Shown: positions 44,332 to 57,068, counted from the stretch's first letter. The stretch is DNA of 64,000 nucleotides from Anthopleura xanthogrammica (GCA_964019055.1 OZ025206.1:21049078-21113077); one strand, 5' to 3'. Program-made: numbers and translations. Notes: generated by a model from the sequence alone, not told the origin.

Positions 44332-47300
44332 TCATCCGGTTTTACACTGACATCTCTCAAGAAAGTTGACGATGGAAGTGACTACGTCTATTTTTTTCTT
44401 TCCTTTTACTTTTACGTCAAAGTGATTTGCCATGGCCCTGAGCTGCGTCATCTTCAATTCATGGAATTCTTTTTCTTTCATTGCGCACAGATTCTGCCTT
44501 GAGAAAATAACTGGATGTTTTAGGGGTCTTCGGTTCAATGCCTGGAGTACATCGCTGCACAGTTTTTCTCGGTCATTTTGGTTGGTCTCAGCTTCAAGGT
44601 CAGGTTCGGATATTTTCTTTCTTTTAGCAGCCATGCGAGAAAAAAACGAGGTAATTTGTTGTGGGCGAAGAAACTCGTCGAAGCTAAATATTCGCTTGCC
44701 ATTTTCATCTCTTATGAACCTCATCTCTTTTGATACATCCTCTCCAGAAGATTTTATTCCTGTTTTTTCTCCCTCGATGAACTTTTTTTCCATATATTTC
44801 TTTTGCTTGTCGCTGAATCTTTTGTACTTCTTTTCGCTTTCGCGAAGAGCCCATCCTTTTGAAGGTTTCTGAGGTTTTTTTCCTTTCTGCTTGGCTGTCT
44901 GCGTTGGTTTTGTTGAAACACTGATAATTGTTTGGGAGCCTGCTTCCAGACGTTCAGCATAGCTTATCTTTGCCCTGTCCAACAAAGTCATTCTTTCAAG
45001 CTTCAACTTATGCTTTCCATACATTATATGTTGCTCTAATCTGCCGTGCGTCAGATATTTCTTAATGCAGCCATCCTCTGGACAAACAAATAAGGGGGGC
45101 TTTTGAGGTGAATCTGTTACCTCATTTTCTTCGTCGCTTGTTACGTTATCTTCACTTTCACTGGATTTGTCCTCAGCAGGAGCAGAGGGAGACTTTGGGA
45201 GAGGGCGTTTCCTATGTCGTACTGGGATAAAATCTCCTTCGGTAACTTCATACGATATCCATTTCATTGCATTGTCAATATTGTCTGTGAACGGAAATCA
45301 TACTGATATAGATTATTATGATGAGCAAAAAACATACAAAAACCGTCTCATCTCCCTTAAAATTACTAGTTTGTTTGCAGGGTTGTAGCAAGCCTTGAAA
45401 AACTGGGAGAGGGGGGGTGGGCACAAAGTCACTTCGCTACACGTAATCACGAAAAATATACCAAATTAATTCCATAGTTGCTTTACTTTTCTTGGGAGAA
45501 CTGGGGGGAGGGGGCTCAAGCCCTTCCAGCCCCTCCCCTTGCTACGGCCCTGGTTTGCTAGTAAAATACAACTTACTCTTAAACTTTGACCATGGCGAAA
45601 ACTTTCCTTCTCCAATATTGTATGCCTTGAATGCCCTCACACCGTCCTTTGTAAATTTGAAGTTGTAATATGCACTTATACCATCCCATTTGGCTTTTAT
45701 TGTATCTGCTCTTGTAGCTCCCGGTACACATGCAACGCGGACACCGGGTATCCCACCATTTGACTGAATGGCAGTCTTCATTTCTTCAGGTGTAGTAACG
45801 GAGTTACCCTGGTTGATATAAGCCTTGATGTGACATTTTATCTGAGCAGCCTTCCTGTCACACGGGCCCTTGCCCCCCTGAGGATCGCAGAAATCTAGCT
45901 GGCACAAATTTAATCCAGATCTTTCAGGAAGAACCTTACATGCCAAGATTGTGGTGGCTGAATGGTAGCATCCGGCGTTGTCCTGCCGGTAATACACATT
46001 TTGTATTTCTGGATGCTCTTTCTTTAATGTCTGCATAATATGTTCCATGATGGGAACAACTGTCTCGCTTTCCTGTAATCCAGACTTTACTATGTGCACA
46101 AAGGTCTGGGCCTGAAGCTTGCCATTAACCTTTGTCTGGCAAACGGTTACATGCCAAGATATTCCTCTTTTGCCAAAGAACTCCTTTTGCGTTTCTCTGT
46201 ACTGTGTAGGAATAAACTTCATAGCATAGTCCTGAACTATCAGTACTGAGTTATTCTCGAGGGTCTCCAATATGTCTGTCCTGGCAATATCTTGGTGGAC
46301 CATTCGCAGCTGATGTGATTTCCAGGAAGAGATGGCGTCACGTGCAGTGTATGCAGTAAACAATGCGTCATCTCGAACATCTGGGGGCAGGTTCGTTGAA
46401 TTTATTTGCGTAACAACCATGTCTAATAACTGTGAAGAAGAAAAGTGTTTTAGTTCAAAAGGAGGACACAGGAATTAATATGTTGTTAAGGAAATCCAGA
46501 TGATGAAGAGCCCAGATAGTTCGTTTTAGATAAATAGAAGTAATCAGGGGCGTAGCCAGCCTTTTGCCTTAGGGGGCCCTCAAAACCCGTTTTTGGAACG
46601 TCAACGGAAAACAACAAGAAAACAAAACAAAATTGAATATGTAAAAATCGAAAAAAATCAAGATCAAAGTACAGGTGTTGTAAGAATACTGTGTTTTCTC
46701 ATTTTTGTATTTTATAATTCGGAGAATTTTTCACTGTGTATAGATGCTCGTGACAAGTTTTACAACTTATAATTATGCTGTTTATTTGATACTTACTTGT
46801 TTCAAGATTTCGCATCGATCACAGAATTGGTTGTGTGAGTGCGCACATTGACGTTGGAATGCTTTTTCCTTAGGGTCACTAAGAGCAAATACTCTACAGT
46901 GGTCGCCAACCTCACTAATCAATGATGAATGAACCTTATTTAACAAAAAAAGGGTTTGAGTTTGATTAATCATTGAAAAATTACGCATTACAAGATTCCT
47001 TATTTTGTGTATTTTCACTGACTATTATTACCTTGTAATCTCCCTTGAGATATTGTTTGAGGAGTTTGAGTTGTTCTTTGATTTCCCGGATAGTTGACTC
47101 AGACGCACCATACATCAACAAGGTGTCCAACAAAGTGCTAAGGTCATCAAAAGCCCGGCCACCTTCGGCCGCATAGTTGTCTAACCCCTGAAGACTTTTC
47201 CTCACCGTTGCAACACAAGACTCTGAAAGTATCTCAAAGAGGGTGGACCTTGAAAGGGGTTCATAAGAGTTCTCCTTGCAGTATTCATTGTATTGTGCAA

Positions 47301-49412
47301 TAAGTCTGGATGGCATTAATGTTCGTATTACATGAGGAATTTCTATTTCAACATTGTTCGATAACTTGAGAGTCTTTCTACCAAATGGTAAGTCCTGAAC
47401 TATATTGGAGGCGGTGATGAAATCAACAAAGTGTTCTACTTTGGTAATATCAACTTTTGTTCTCAGTTGTTTTGGTTGATTCACTGGGAGACCTGCACCC
47501 ACCTCTAGGCTGTATCTTCTAGCTGCTGTAAACTGATACCGGGTTAGATCTGGGATGTATCTTAAAAGCTCTACGTAACTGATTTTGTTTGCTACAAGAC
47601 TAAGTAACTGGCGTCTTGTATCAGACTTGGATGCTTGTTTGTATGATTCAGTTAATGCCAATAAAAAGTCGTCACCAAGTTTGGAATCATCGAGTTGTTT
47701 GATGACATCATCACTACTTTTAATTGCATTCCATAAGGGTGCAGCAGATTCTGGAGCCATGGTGCGGAGAATTTCTGCGATGATGTTACTGGTCTTCTTT
47801 GTATAATACGATTGTGTCTTCTTAGTTATAGTATCCCAGGGACGAGTAAGAACACTACCCAGTGGATCAAGGTTTGAATGCTGGAGAAAGGTGTCCAGTG
47901 ATGATAGCTTTTCATTTTTCTCGTCAATTTCATCAGACTTGCCACTGCTTTCTTCCGTAGAAAATGTCTCCGGTGAGGATGGCTGGTAAACTGATAGATT
48001 ACTGGGACCCCCTCCTATTTCAAGGTTTTCTATCTCTTGAACTAGGCAATCTATGTCCTCATGGTTTTCTATCTCTTGATCTAGGCAATCCATGTCCTCA
48101 TCACAATCGAGACAATAAGATCTAGACTTATCCAATGGTATTTCCTGTACAGAACATCAATTTAATATATAGTATAAGAAGAAAATTCAAGTACATTTGA
48201 CACGGTTAATCTTCACGGGGCTTCAAAGGGGAGGGTCATCAGTACAAATTTGAACTTTTGTCGAGGGTCAAACCATTTTATTTTGACGAAAGTTAGGGGA
48301 CGCTCGACGCTCGAGGGTCTTACTGAATCTAAGGGGGAGGGAAACCATTTTTTAAATAGTTTTCTGTGAATCACTAGCCCTCCCCCCCCCCCCCCCTCCC
48401 CAACCCAATACGAAAACGTACTTCCCTTAGCTAGGACAAATAATTCTAAAACAACGTTGGCCCACAATCTGTAACCTTGAGCAGGAAAAGCAAACTAACC
48501 ATTAACTTTCGTAATTTTTTTAAAGGTGATACTTAAACAAGTTAGACGCCTGCGGAAAAAGAGGGACGGGGATTTGGAGGAATGCGGGGCTGCAATGATG
48601 AATTATTTGCTCTAATAATTATTTTTTTTCTGTAACTACCTCTGGAAATTTTTAGTTTGTTTACGGTTAAATATCGCATACTAACCTGTTCCTGTAACAC
48701 CTTTATTTGTGCCGCAAATTTTTCTCGACATCGTCTACAAATTGCTGAATAATAAACAAAAAGCTTTATTATAATCATCATGAACTTTAATGAGGGATAA
48801 ATTTTATATGTTTGTATGATATGTACAACTCAACGTTTTTCATTATTTTCATATTTATGTTTTCTCTACTGAAATAAAAGGTTATAAAGATGCCAATTGA
48901 TGAAATATAAAATTTATATATGCATTAGGTACCTGATCCAACTGGAACTAGGACTGAAGTTTCGTTCCAAATAAATAAAGAAGCAGCCTTGTTTACACTT
49001 CTGTCTCCCTTAGCTCCCTTTATAGAGTGCGCAGCTGAAGACTGTGGAATCTGGCAGTTAACAAGACGACCTCGCCAGTAAATTCCAAGAGAATCGCGAT
49101 GTTTGGGGCATACAATCATGTTTTGATTAGCCAATGCATCGAAGATCCCTGTTTGTAATGCATAATCACTGGTTAAGATTCATTCAATGCACTACATATT
49201 CATTGAATGGCGAATTTATATTTACCTGCTCTGTAACAAATGAGATCTCCTTCTGACCCAATGTCTTTGTCTTTTAGTTTCACCATTTTCAGATGGCCGG
49301 ATATATTACGTTGGCATTGACTTATGGTTAGCATATCGACGGTTTCTTTTTCATTGTGAACGCTTGAGCCGCATTCGGTAGAAAGTAAAACTCCTATCCC
49401 GCACTTCGCCAT
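44332..49412 (-). CDS. DDE-type transposase of the TTAA element, seven exons
   Basis: Exons join in phase: 49412-49226, 49148-48933, 48744-48686, 48144-47032, 46934-46797, 46429-45577 and 45284-44332, giving 1172 residues. Exons 1-3 encode a zinc-binding head (VCPKHRDSLGIYW...C, then ICRRCREKF). Exon 4 is a helical region with an acidic start. Exons 5-6 carry HSHNQFCDRC and a likely RNase-H-fold core with acids in IVQDYAMKF (D638), YYRQDNAGCYH (D721) and CDPQGGKGPCDRKAA (D753/D762). Exon 7 has a C2H2 finger (CPEDGC...H...H) and KKYKRFSDKQKKYM...LRPQQITSFFSR. I recall similar repeated uncharacterised proteins from cnidarians and fish, but cannot name the superfamily. The catalytic assignment is inferred from motif spacing. 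All frames are intact, so it may be active. Exons 1-3 and the promoter lie in the right inverted repeat. Confidence 0.8.
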
Positions 49413-50815
49413 TTTCGTCAAAGTATCAAACCCATCCCCTGGGGGTGGACGTTGGGATATGTTAATGAGCAGTTTGAAACAAGTCCACGAAGGAAAGGTT
49501 ATATTTCACGACAGAGTGGACAAATTGCTCTATCTTTAATATGATGTCGGATTTTTTTCTTATTCTTCTTCCAGCTGAGGTAAAGCCGTTTTTGCAGGCC
49601 GCTGCCAGCGAAAAGTTTACTTGTTGTACATCATATTAATTAGTCGCTGTCGAAGTCAAAGGAGATCGAGAAGAAGAGAAAGAAGAGCGAAAACTTAACA
49701 AAACACCCTAGCAGTTTAAGGAATTACATAGGATAGGGTTTACTAAATGCAAAACCTAAGGAAATCTTGAATTTTAAATGAATAATTCTGGTAGTTGTGA
49801 CTTTCACTAGACTAAAGGTTTCAATGCAAGTTCACCGTTTCATTCTTCAGTAGTGATATTTTGATCGCGTATCAAGCGCTGAAACCTGAATTCGGTTTTC
49901 AGAATTTTAAAATTCAGAGCTTTAGCCCCTTTAGCTTTAAAAAACTACCTTGATTACGATGTGGGTTTTGTGAGAACAGCCTTTATACTATTTTATCTGT
50001 GATCGGCTCTTGAAGCCGTAAAGAAATGAGCAAGTAAACAAAACAGGTAATTTGCATAATTTAGCTCGTAAGATGCTAGGCTCTGAAAAGCTACTAAAAA
50101 CAACTATTAACTTTACTAAAATTAAATCTGACAAAAGAAAAATGTACCAATTTATATTCACACAAGTTCCAACGATAATTTTAGGGACATTTCAATGGTC
50201 TCTTTGAATTATACAATTTTTTTACTATTTCTTACGTGGATGTATTCAGAGCACGATCGACCCGTCAAAACGTGAAAGTTGGTTAGTAAGAAAGAAGTTC
50301 CCTCGCAACACAAAGCAAGTGCCCGCGGACTTTTAATCGGAAAAAGCTAGTAGAATAAATGGTCTTTCTGGGGAAATGAGTGGTTTTATTTTTTTCAGGC
50401 TACTACCTTGGTTTTGACCAGTTTGAACTTCGCCTATTTTACACTCCCAAAAGAGAGGCGAAAGTATGCCGTATTCAAGGACGATTATCTCCCAATAAAT
50501 TTAGTCAAAATTAAAAAAAATAAAGTTCAGCTAACAGTTCTAAAGTACAAAAGTATTTGTACAAACTTTGGTTACAAATGATCTTTTGCTTTTTCTATGA
50601 GCGAATTTTGAAAATCACTAGTTTCACGCTCTCGCGTCCCCTCAAATAGCGAAATTTGTTATTCGCTTCTAAAAAATCGAAAAATGTTTTTTTTGGAAAA
50701 CCAATTGCACCATTGTACTGGGCAAATAATAGGCTTTCTTCAGGCAAAGTTTGAGGATAGGCGATTTTTGAGCCATTTCCAACTTTGCTCGATCCTTACA
50801 CGGACTGCCTCTTAA
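48226..50815 (-). repeat. Right terminal inverted repeat, about 2.59 kb
   Basis: It is the reverse complement of 41654-44220. It contains the promoter region and exons 1-3 of the transposase, here in the orientation that continues into exon 4. The outer end is ACGGACTGCCTC then TTAA. It has a 22-base insertion-like difference near 48297-48312 and a shorter C-run than the left arm. Confidence 0.9.
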
Positions 50816-51459
50816 AATATTATTTTTACTTTTATTCATTTACTTAGCTTTGTCTGTGAGTAAGAAGTGAGTTTCAAGTCATCATGCTCTACTTTCACAT
50901 TGCCCATAATACTTGCAGTTTGAGGAGTAACAACCAGGGTAAAAACTGCACATTTTATGCTGATTATTGAGAACTGAGAAGACGTTATAAATGCATCTTA
51001 TGATATTTAAGGATGTATGAGAAACAGCCAGAATTATAAAAGAAAGAATTTCGAAGAAGTCTATGAAGTATAATTTTGAGCACTTAATCTTCATGAGTCA
51101 ATAAATTTTCTGTAACAATAAACATTATATAATATGTTCTGAATGTGAGAAAATAAGTCAGAATTCAAATTAACTGATAATCAGTATTTTACAGATAATC
51201 ATGTATAATGGCCGGTACATTCCATTGAAGGACGTTTAATTTAATGACACTTTTTGACTGGTTACCCCCTCCCAAACTTCAGTGTATTGTGGATAATGTA
51301 AACAGCAGAGAATGGAAGGGTTTAGTGGAAGAATGTTAATAAGGGTACCACCCAGGGGAGTGTCAGCAGTCCCTATTTGTTTGTAATATTTTTGAATGAC
51401 CTTATAATCAGAAATAACTCCAAAGTTTCTTTATGTAAACCCTGGTGCAAATCTTGGCC
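50816..51459. other. Intergenic flank of the TTAA element
   Basis: AT-rich unique sequence without a supported exon. It joins the outer end of the transposon to the GGATCC minisatellite. Confidence 0.5.
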
Positions 51460-52535
51460 AGGATCCTGTCTAGGATTAGGATCCTATATAATCAAAATCT
51501 TATCTAGGATTCAGATCCTATTCAGAATCTTATCTAGGATTCAGATCCTATTCAGGACCCTGTCTAGCTAGGATTAGGATCCTATCGAGGATCCTGTCTA
51601 GGATTAAGTTCCTATTCAGTATCCTGTATGTCTGGTGATCCTGGACAGGATCCTAATTAACATGCCTTGGATCCTAACAAGAACCTGCCGAGGATCCCAA
51701 CAGGATCCTGCCTATAGGATCCAAACAGGATCCTGCCTAGGATCCTATTCAGGATCTTGTCTAGGATTAGGATCCTATTCAGGATCCTGTCTAGGATTAG
51801 GTTCCTTTAACTGAAGTAGGATCCTGTCTGGCATCCCTGGTGAAAATCCTGGACAGGATCCTAGGTAGGATCCTAACAGAATTCTACCTAGGATCCTACC
51901 CAGGTCCTGCAGGATCCTAACAGGGTCCTATATGTATTGTATCCTATGCAAGATTATGCAGATCCTGTAGAAGATCCTACACAGGATCCTGTAGGATCCT
52001 AAGCAAGATCCTAGAGAAAGTCATGATCTTGGTCAGTATCCTGGACATATCCTATAGGATATCCTGTAGGATCCAGAGGTAATCCCTGGTGCAAATCTTG
52101 GCCAGGATCCTGTTAGGATCCTAACAGGATTAGTCTAGGATCCTATCAGGATTAGTCTAGGATCCTATTCAGGATTAGTCTAGGATCCTATTCAGGATTA
52201 GTCTAGGATCCTATCAGGATTAGTCTAGGATCCTAACAGGATTAGTCTAGGATCCTATCAGGATTATAGTCTAGGATCCTATCAGGATTAGTCAAGGATC
52301 CTATCAGGATTAGTCTAGGATCCTAACAGGATTAGTCTAGGATCCTATCAGGATTAGTCTAGGATCCTATCAGGATTAGTCTAGGATCCTATCAGGATTA
52401 GTCTAGGATCCTATCAGGATCCTACAACATTTTGTAGGATCCTGGCCAAGATCCTGCAGGATCTTGTTCAGGATAATACACAAAATCCTACATGATCCTG
52501 TAGGATCCTAACAAGATCCTGGTTAGATCCTGAGA
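51460..52535. repeat. Palindromic GGATCCT minisatellite, about 1.1 kb
   Basis: The array is built from AGGATCCT, itself nearly self-complementary, in drifting units. From about 52130 to 52420 it becomes regular with a 22-base period (TAGGATCCTATCAGGATTAG plus TC). A longer phrase, CCCTGGTGCAAATCTTGGCC, occurs at about 51440 and 52086, with a variant near 51836, indicating a higher-order repeat. There are many BamHI sites and no coding capacity. Confidence 0.9.
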
Positions 52536-53143
52536 CTGGGAAATATAGGATACTAATATGCAAAAGTGAAAATGGGGGGTTTAGATTGGAAAATACAGTG
52601 GATATTAGCAATAAGTGCAGTGTCTTATCTTGTGTGGTTTACACTAATGACATAAGACATTCAGAGTTCTTTATATGCGTATGACCTTAGTGTGTAATGA
52701 CATGTGTCAAGATACCAGACCCCTTATGGGTTCCCTGTGGAGTTCTGAGTTGGAGAATTGTCTAACATGTTATGATTTACACTACTGGCCTTGGCTTAAA
52801 TGATTAAAGATTGGCCTTTTTGTGCATCTCAACCTATTGCTATATTATGCTAATACTACAAGGGTACAGCAATCACCTAGAACAACATTTATCATAAAAA
52901 CACCTCTACTAATTAACCAACCTAACCCTTTTGAAACATATGCAAATCATCTACCACAATATGGAAATTTCTGCTTAAAGGGTGCATTCATAATTCATGG
53001 GGTGGGGTGGGGGAGCTATGGGGCTTTGGAGGGGTGCCAGCCATCTACGAAAACAATAAGGGGGTTATCGAAAATATTTTTCAAAGCCAAAGATTTTTAT
53101 AGTCTACTCAGTCTACTAAATGTCTGTAGTTAGGGGTCACTGA
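52536..53143. other. Spacer before the SEL1 array
   Basis: No exon was supported. A G-rich phrase (about 52998-53045, 'ggggtggggtgggggagc') resembles other dispersed G-rich repeat fragments in the window. If the first SEL1 copy has an upstream exon, it was not found here. Confidence 0.4.
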
Positions 53144-53171
53144 AAATATAATATTCGAAAATGTAAAATCC

Positions 53172-54671
53172 CCAATAGCCCAAATGCCCATCAACGTAGA
53201 GCATACGAACTCTACTTGAAAGCTGCCAAATTGGGCCAAGTACCAGCCCAACTTAATTTGGCTGAGATGTACAAATGTGGTGTAGAAGGGGTTGTGGATG
53301 TTGATATAGAAGAAGCTTTCAAGTGGTATAGACGAGCAGCTGGAGAAGAACCACAAGAATTTGATGTTGAGAGCATGTTACATCCATCTCATTATGTGCG
53401 AGGAAATTTAAGAAACCTAATTGGTATTGACTACAAGTTTGCTGCCCTAAAATGCCTTCACAAATATTACATGTGTGGTGACTGTCCTGAAGGAGAACCT
53501 CGGCCAGTAAAAGCACTGTACTACCTGAAGAAGGCTGCTGAGCTTGGTGACCCTGAAGCTCAGAAAGACCTTGGTCTTGCTTACCTGACTGATGAGTCTG
53601 GACATCCAAAGGACTTGGACAAAGCAAAGCAGTGGTTAGGGAAAGCTGCAAAAAATGGTGAACAACAAGCTAAACAGGTTTGTTCTAAACATCTTTTTAA
53701 AAAAATACCCTGTTGTTATAGTTGCAAGGGTTACATGAATATAATTCAAAAGTTTGTATGAAGCAGGCCAATCAATCAATCCATCAATCCATCTGTATGA
53801 CAACACAGGTTAGGAAAAGCTGATGGACCAGCAGCAATAACCTACATGTATGTGTAAATACAAGATGCAAAAACTAAAATTATATGTAAATTTATACATA
53901 CATGTATATTCAATGTACAATTTTACTGATAATTAGAAGTTTTAAGTGAGATGTTATCCATGGCTTGTCAGATCAGCAGAGCAAGCTTACTTTAACATAT
54001 CATATAGGAAGAAAGGTATGAACAGCCCAGTTTAGAATATTTGATAAACAATTAGTAAGTCAATTTTAGACATTTGGCCATTTTCTCCATTTTTGGACCT
54101 ATAATTTTTTAAATTACACTTGAGATCTTGTTTGTTTATTTGATTATTCATCGCTGTTGTCATTTTTTACCATATACATTTATGTGTGCCAAGCATTATG
54201 TTTTCTGCAATGAAGCATTGACTGGCTCACAGATTTAAGGAGCATGTTTACAATGTTTCTGAAGTCACACTGTTTGGTAGGGACATCACACATTGATTAT
54301 TGTGTTTAGGTTAACATAGCAAGGTGCAGGTTTCATAATCTTAAGAGGTGGAGGTGGGGTTGGCTTCTTTTGAAAAGGCTCTGGGAAGTCTTGAAACTAC
54401 TATTAACTTAACAGTTTCATTGCCAACCATCCTCCTTAAGCCAGACCTACAGGTTAATTCGTACTCTCTATCAGATTCACAGAATAGTAATAGATCTATT
54501 AGTTAATCTATTATTCATTACAGAATACTAATGAAGCTATTAGTAAATCTCTATCTCTGATACAGAATACTAATTAGCTGACCTGTAAGGGGTTTACAAT
54601 TGCTCTCATGTGACCCCAATCACGCAATTTCATTCAATCTCACCCTGCGTAATGAAATATTAATGAATTTG

Positions 54672-54714
<43 letters not shown>

Positions 54715-56336
54715 AAATATTAAATTAAGTGTTTCTCTGTAGGTTTGTATTATATAGATAAAATGTATCAACAACCTCCAAAGTTAAAATTATGAGTTAT
54801 AAGTTGGCTGAGACTTGCTCAAGCCTCAGAGTGTTGTTGAAGTCATATGCTGAAGTGAAGTCAAAATATGATTTTAATATACAGTGCAAAACTTTACAAC
54901 AAATACGTGTTTGAATGGATGCCAATTCTTGCCCCCCCCCCCTCCCTGCTCCTACTATACACTTCTAGTTTTGCTATTTTTAAAGCTCCATAGCTACTAA
55001 ACTGTACTTACTCAAGATATTACTTCTAATTACTTGTAAATTTTTAGATTGATTGATTTATAGTCTTTGCTCCAGTGTTTGTGGCTTGACAGGGCCAAAG
55101 AGAGATTTGCCTATAAGTAATGTCATGGGCATGGACTCAACACAAATTGATTTTTTGTTTTCCTCATGTATACAGGTTCTTGAGAAATTTGATGCAGAGA
55201 ACATCATTGATTCTGAGCCAGAGACAGGTCAGGCTGATGCTGAAGGTGCAGCAAGACAGTATGCTGATATTATGAGTCTGAAAAAAGATAAGAATAAACA
55301 CCCATATCTTATACAGGATCCAATGATATTTCATGAAGGCATGTTTACTGCATTTCCAGACTCACCCACAGCACAACACTACCTTAAAGCTTTTCGACTC
55401 ACGAAAAAGGGGCTAGAGATAATCAAGGAAAGCAAATTTACTGATCCTATGGGAATTACATTGTTAGCACAAGGATATTTGTATGAAAATTCTATCAGAC
55501 AGTCATTCTCACTGATGAGGAAGGAGGGATTTCTTTCCTCCCTTTTTCATTCGATTGATGAAATACTCGAAAGCAATCCATTATATTTCGAAGGTTTGGT
55601 ATTGATAAGTGCTCTGCAGCCACATGATATGAAATTCAATTTTGAAAACTGCAAAGTAGATCTCAGGAGGACCATGGCCTTAAGTAATCTCATCCATCTG
55701 ATCAAGAAAGCTGAGCCAGACAAGCCACCCAAAGAAGATCCATACAACTTTGAAGAAGACTACAGCAGCTGCTTGCATGTGCTGTATTACCTTCTTGGCT
55801 CGAACTTTATCATCACAGAATGCTACAAAGACGGAGCAGAAGCTTTCGATATGGCACTAAAGTGTTGCCCTAATTATTATGAGGCAAAACTACCCCTGGG
55901 ACATTGTTTGATGAATTTAAAGTTTACTAAACACCAACGGGAATATGTATCTAATGATACTGAGAAGCTTCTGGAAATGTTTGCAATTCCAAAAAACCAG
56001 AGAATACTCAAGGGAAACTACCTGTCTTGGACAGATCATCAGCTCAAAAAGAAAGCAAAGCAGTTGTTCATGGAATATCTCAAAAAAGCACCCGAATGCG
56101 ACAAGAAGTACCAAGATGGTTACTACCATTTGGCAGTTCTTTACATGAGCGAAGGAAATGTTGAGGAAGCTGTAAAGTGGAAAGAAAAAGGCGAAGATTC
56201 TGAAGGAAAGCGATTGCCATTCATGGAACCTGTTGATTTCGGTTCTAAAAAAAGTTTGGCGATATTAGATGCCATTCCATCTGCAATGCTCACAAAAAAA
56301 AGCGCTAGCAAGAAATATTCTGGAAAAAAGAAGTAA
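53172..56336 (+). CDS. SEL1/TPR-repeat protein, copy 1 (5'-truncated)
   Basis: Exon 1 ends at 53677 (AAACAG|GTTTGT) and exon 2 is 55176-56336 (acceptor ATACAG, stop TAA). Homology to copies 2 and 3 starts abruptly at HQRRAYELYLKAAKLG near 53190. The first 120 or so residues of the other copies, including their start Met, are absent, and a stop lies just upstream at 53141. A possible acceptor (CCAATAG, 53171) exists but has no visible partner. The remaining part has SEL1 repeats (LAEMYKCGVEG, FKWYRRAAGEEP, YYLKKAAELGDPEAQKDLGLAYL, KQWLGKAAKNGE) and a TPR-like C-terminal half ending in a Lys-rich tail. The family has scaffolding repeats and no known catalytic residues. The intron holds an AAT microsatellite (about 54667-54710). 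This copy is probably non-functional or has a novel start. Confidence 0.6.
54667..54712. repeat. AAT trinucleotide microsatellite
   Basis: About fifteen ATA/AAT units lie in the intron of SEL1 copy 1. Confidence 0.9.
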
Positions 56337-56636
56337 TGAGCTATTCGGCTATTCAAATAATGTACTCGAAGAAACACAATACTGTAACTGCTCCAATGTT
56401 TAAATTGCCATTAACCACCCAATCACAAATGTTCCTTCTGTAAGAAGTTATTTGGCATGTGGCAATGCATTTGAAAAGCCTCACCCTTACACTATCACTT
56501 ACAATATTTAGTCTGGGAAATCTTTACACGACATGTACCTTAAGCTACTGAAGTAATATTTACGGTTAAAATGATAAAGGTATCCTTTGATTCTGCCCGT
56601 TATTTTTGCAAACGCTACTATCTTTGTCATGATCTG

Positions 56637-57068
56637 TGTAAAGAAGTTGATTTATTCAATATTTCGTAAAAGGATTATACGAGGATTAGAGAATTCAATG
56701 AACATAATGAAATACAAAAGAAACGTTACATCACCAAATAAAACAACACTAGGCCATAAGTATGAGTAAAATGAACTAAATTAAGAGAGGCAGTTAGACT
56801 CAAGGTGGACGCAGCATAAGGACAAGAAAACAAGAAAGAACAGCAGCAAAGGACCACCACAGAGCTTGAAGACCACTAAAGAATTAAAGGAAGAAACAAA
56901 GAAATAAAGAAGACAAGACAAGGAAAAAAGGACAGTAAAATGAACGATATTTAGTTTAGAGAATTATATTTATAGGTTGCTTTGAGTCTTGTAATTTTGA
57001 TCGTCAATTATAAAGGTTTGAGTTCAAATTTGAGCCTGATTGCTTTCCCCAAGATTTACGTCTTGACA
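56637..57068. mobile_element. 432-bp insertion with 5-bp target duplication
   Basis: The sequence is absent from the paralogous position in the next unit (about 62017), where CATGATCTGACTG is continuous. Here ATCTG occurs on both sides (56632-56636 and 57069-57073), a 5-bp target-site duplication. The insert is A-rich with 'aagaaacaaagaaataaag' and ends near 'gtttgagttcaaatttgag'. No open frame or terminal inverted repeat was recognised. Confidence 0.75.

Larger units (their letters stand above)
41654..50815. mobile_element. TTAA-bounded DNA transposon with very long inverted repeats
   Basis: TTAA at 41654-41657 followed by GAGGCAGTCCGTGTAAGGAT is mirrored by the inverse sequence ending in TTAA at 50812-50815. 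The arms run to about 44220 and from about 48226, roughly 2.57 kb each and almost identical, with both coding and non-coding parts mirrored. Divergence appears only at the inner ends (a variable poly(G) tract and an indel near 44160/48295). TTAA flanks fit a TTAA target-site duplication, known for piggyBac and Kolobok elements, though TTAA could also be part of the repeat. The interior carries one transposase gene on the minus strand. The superfamily is not assigned. Confidence 0.85.
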
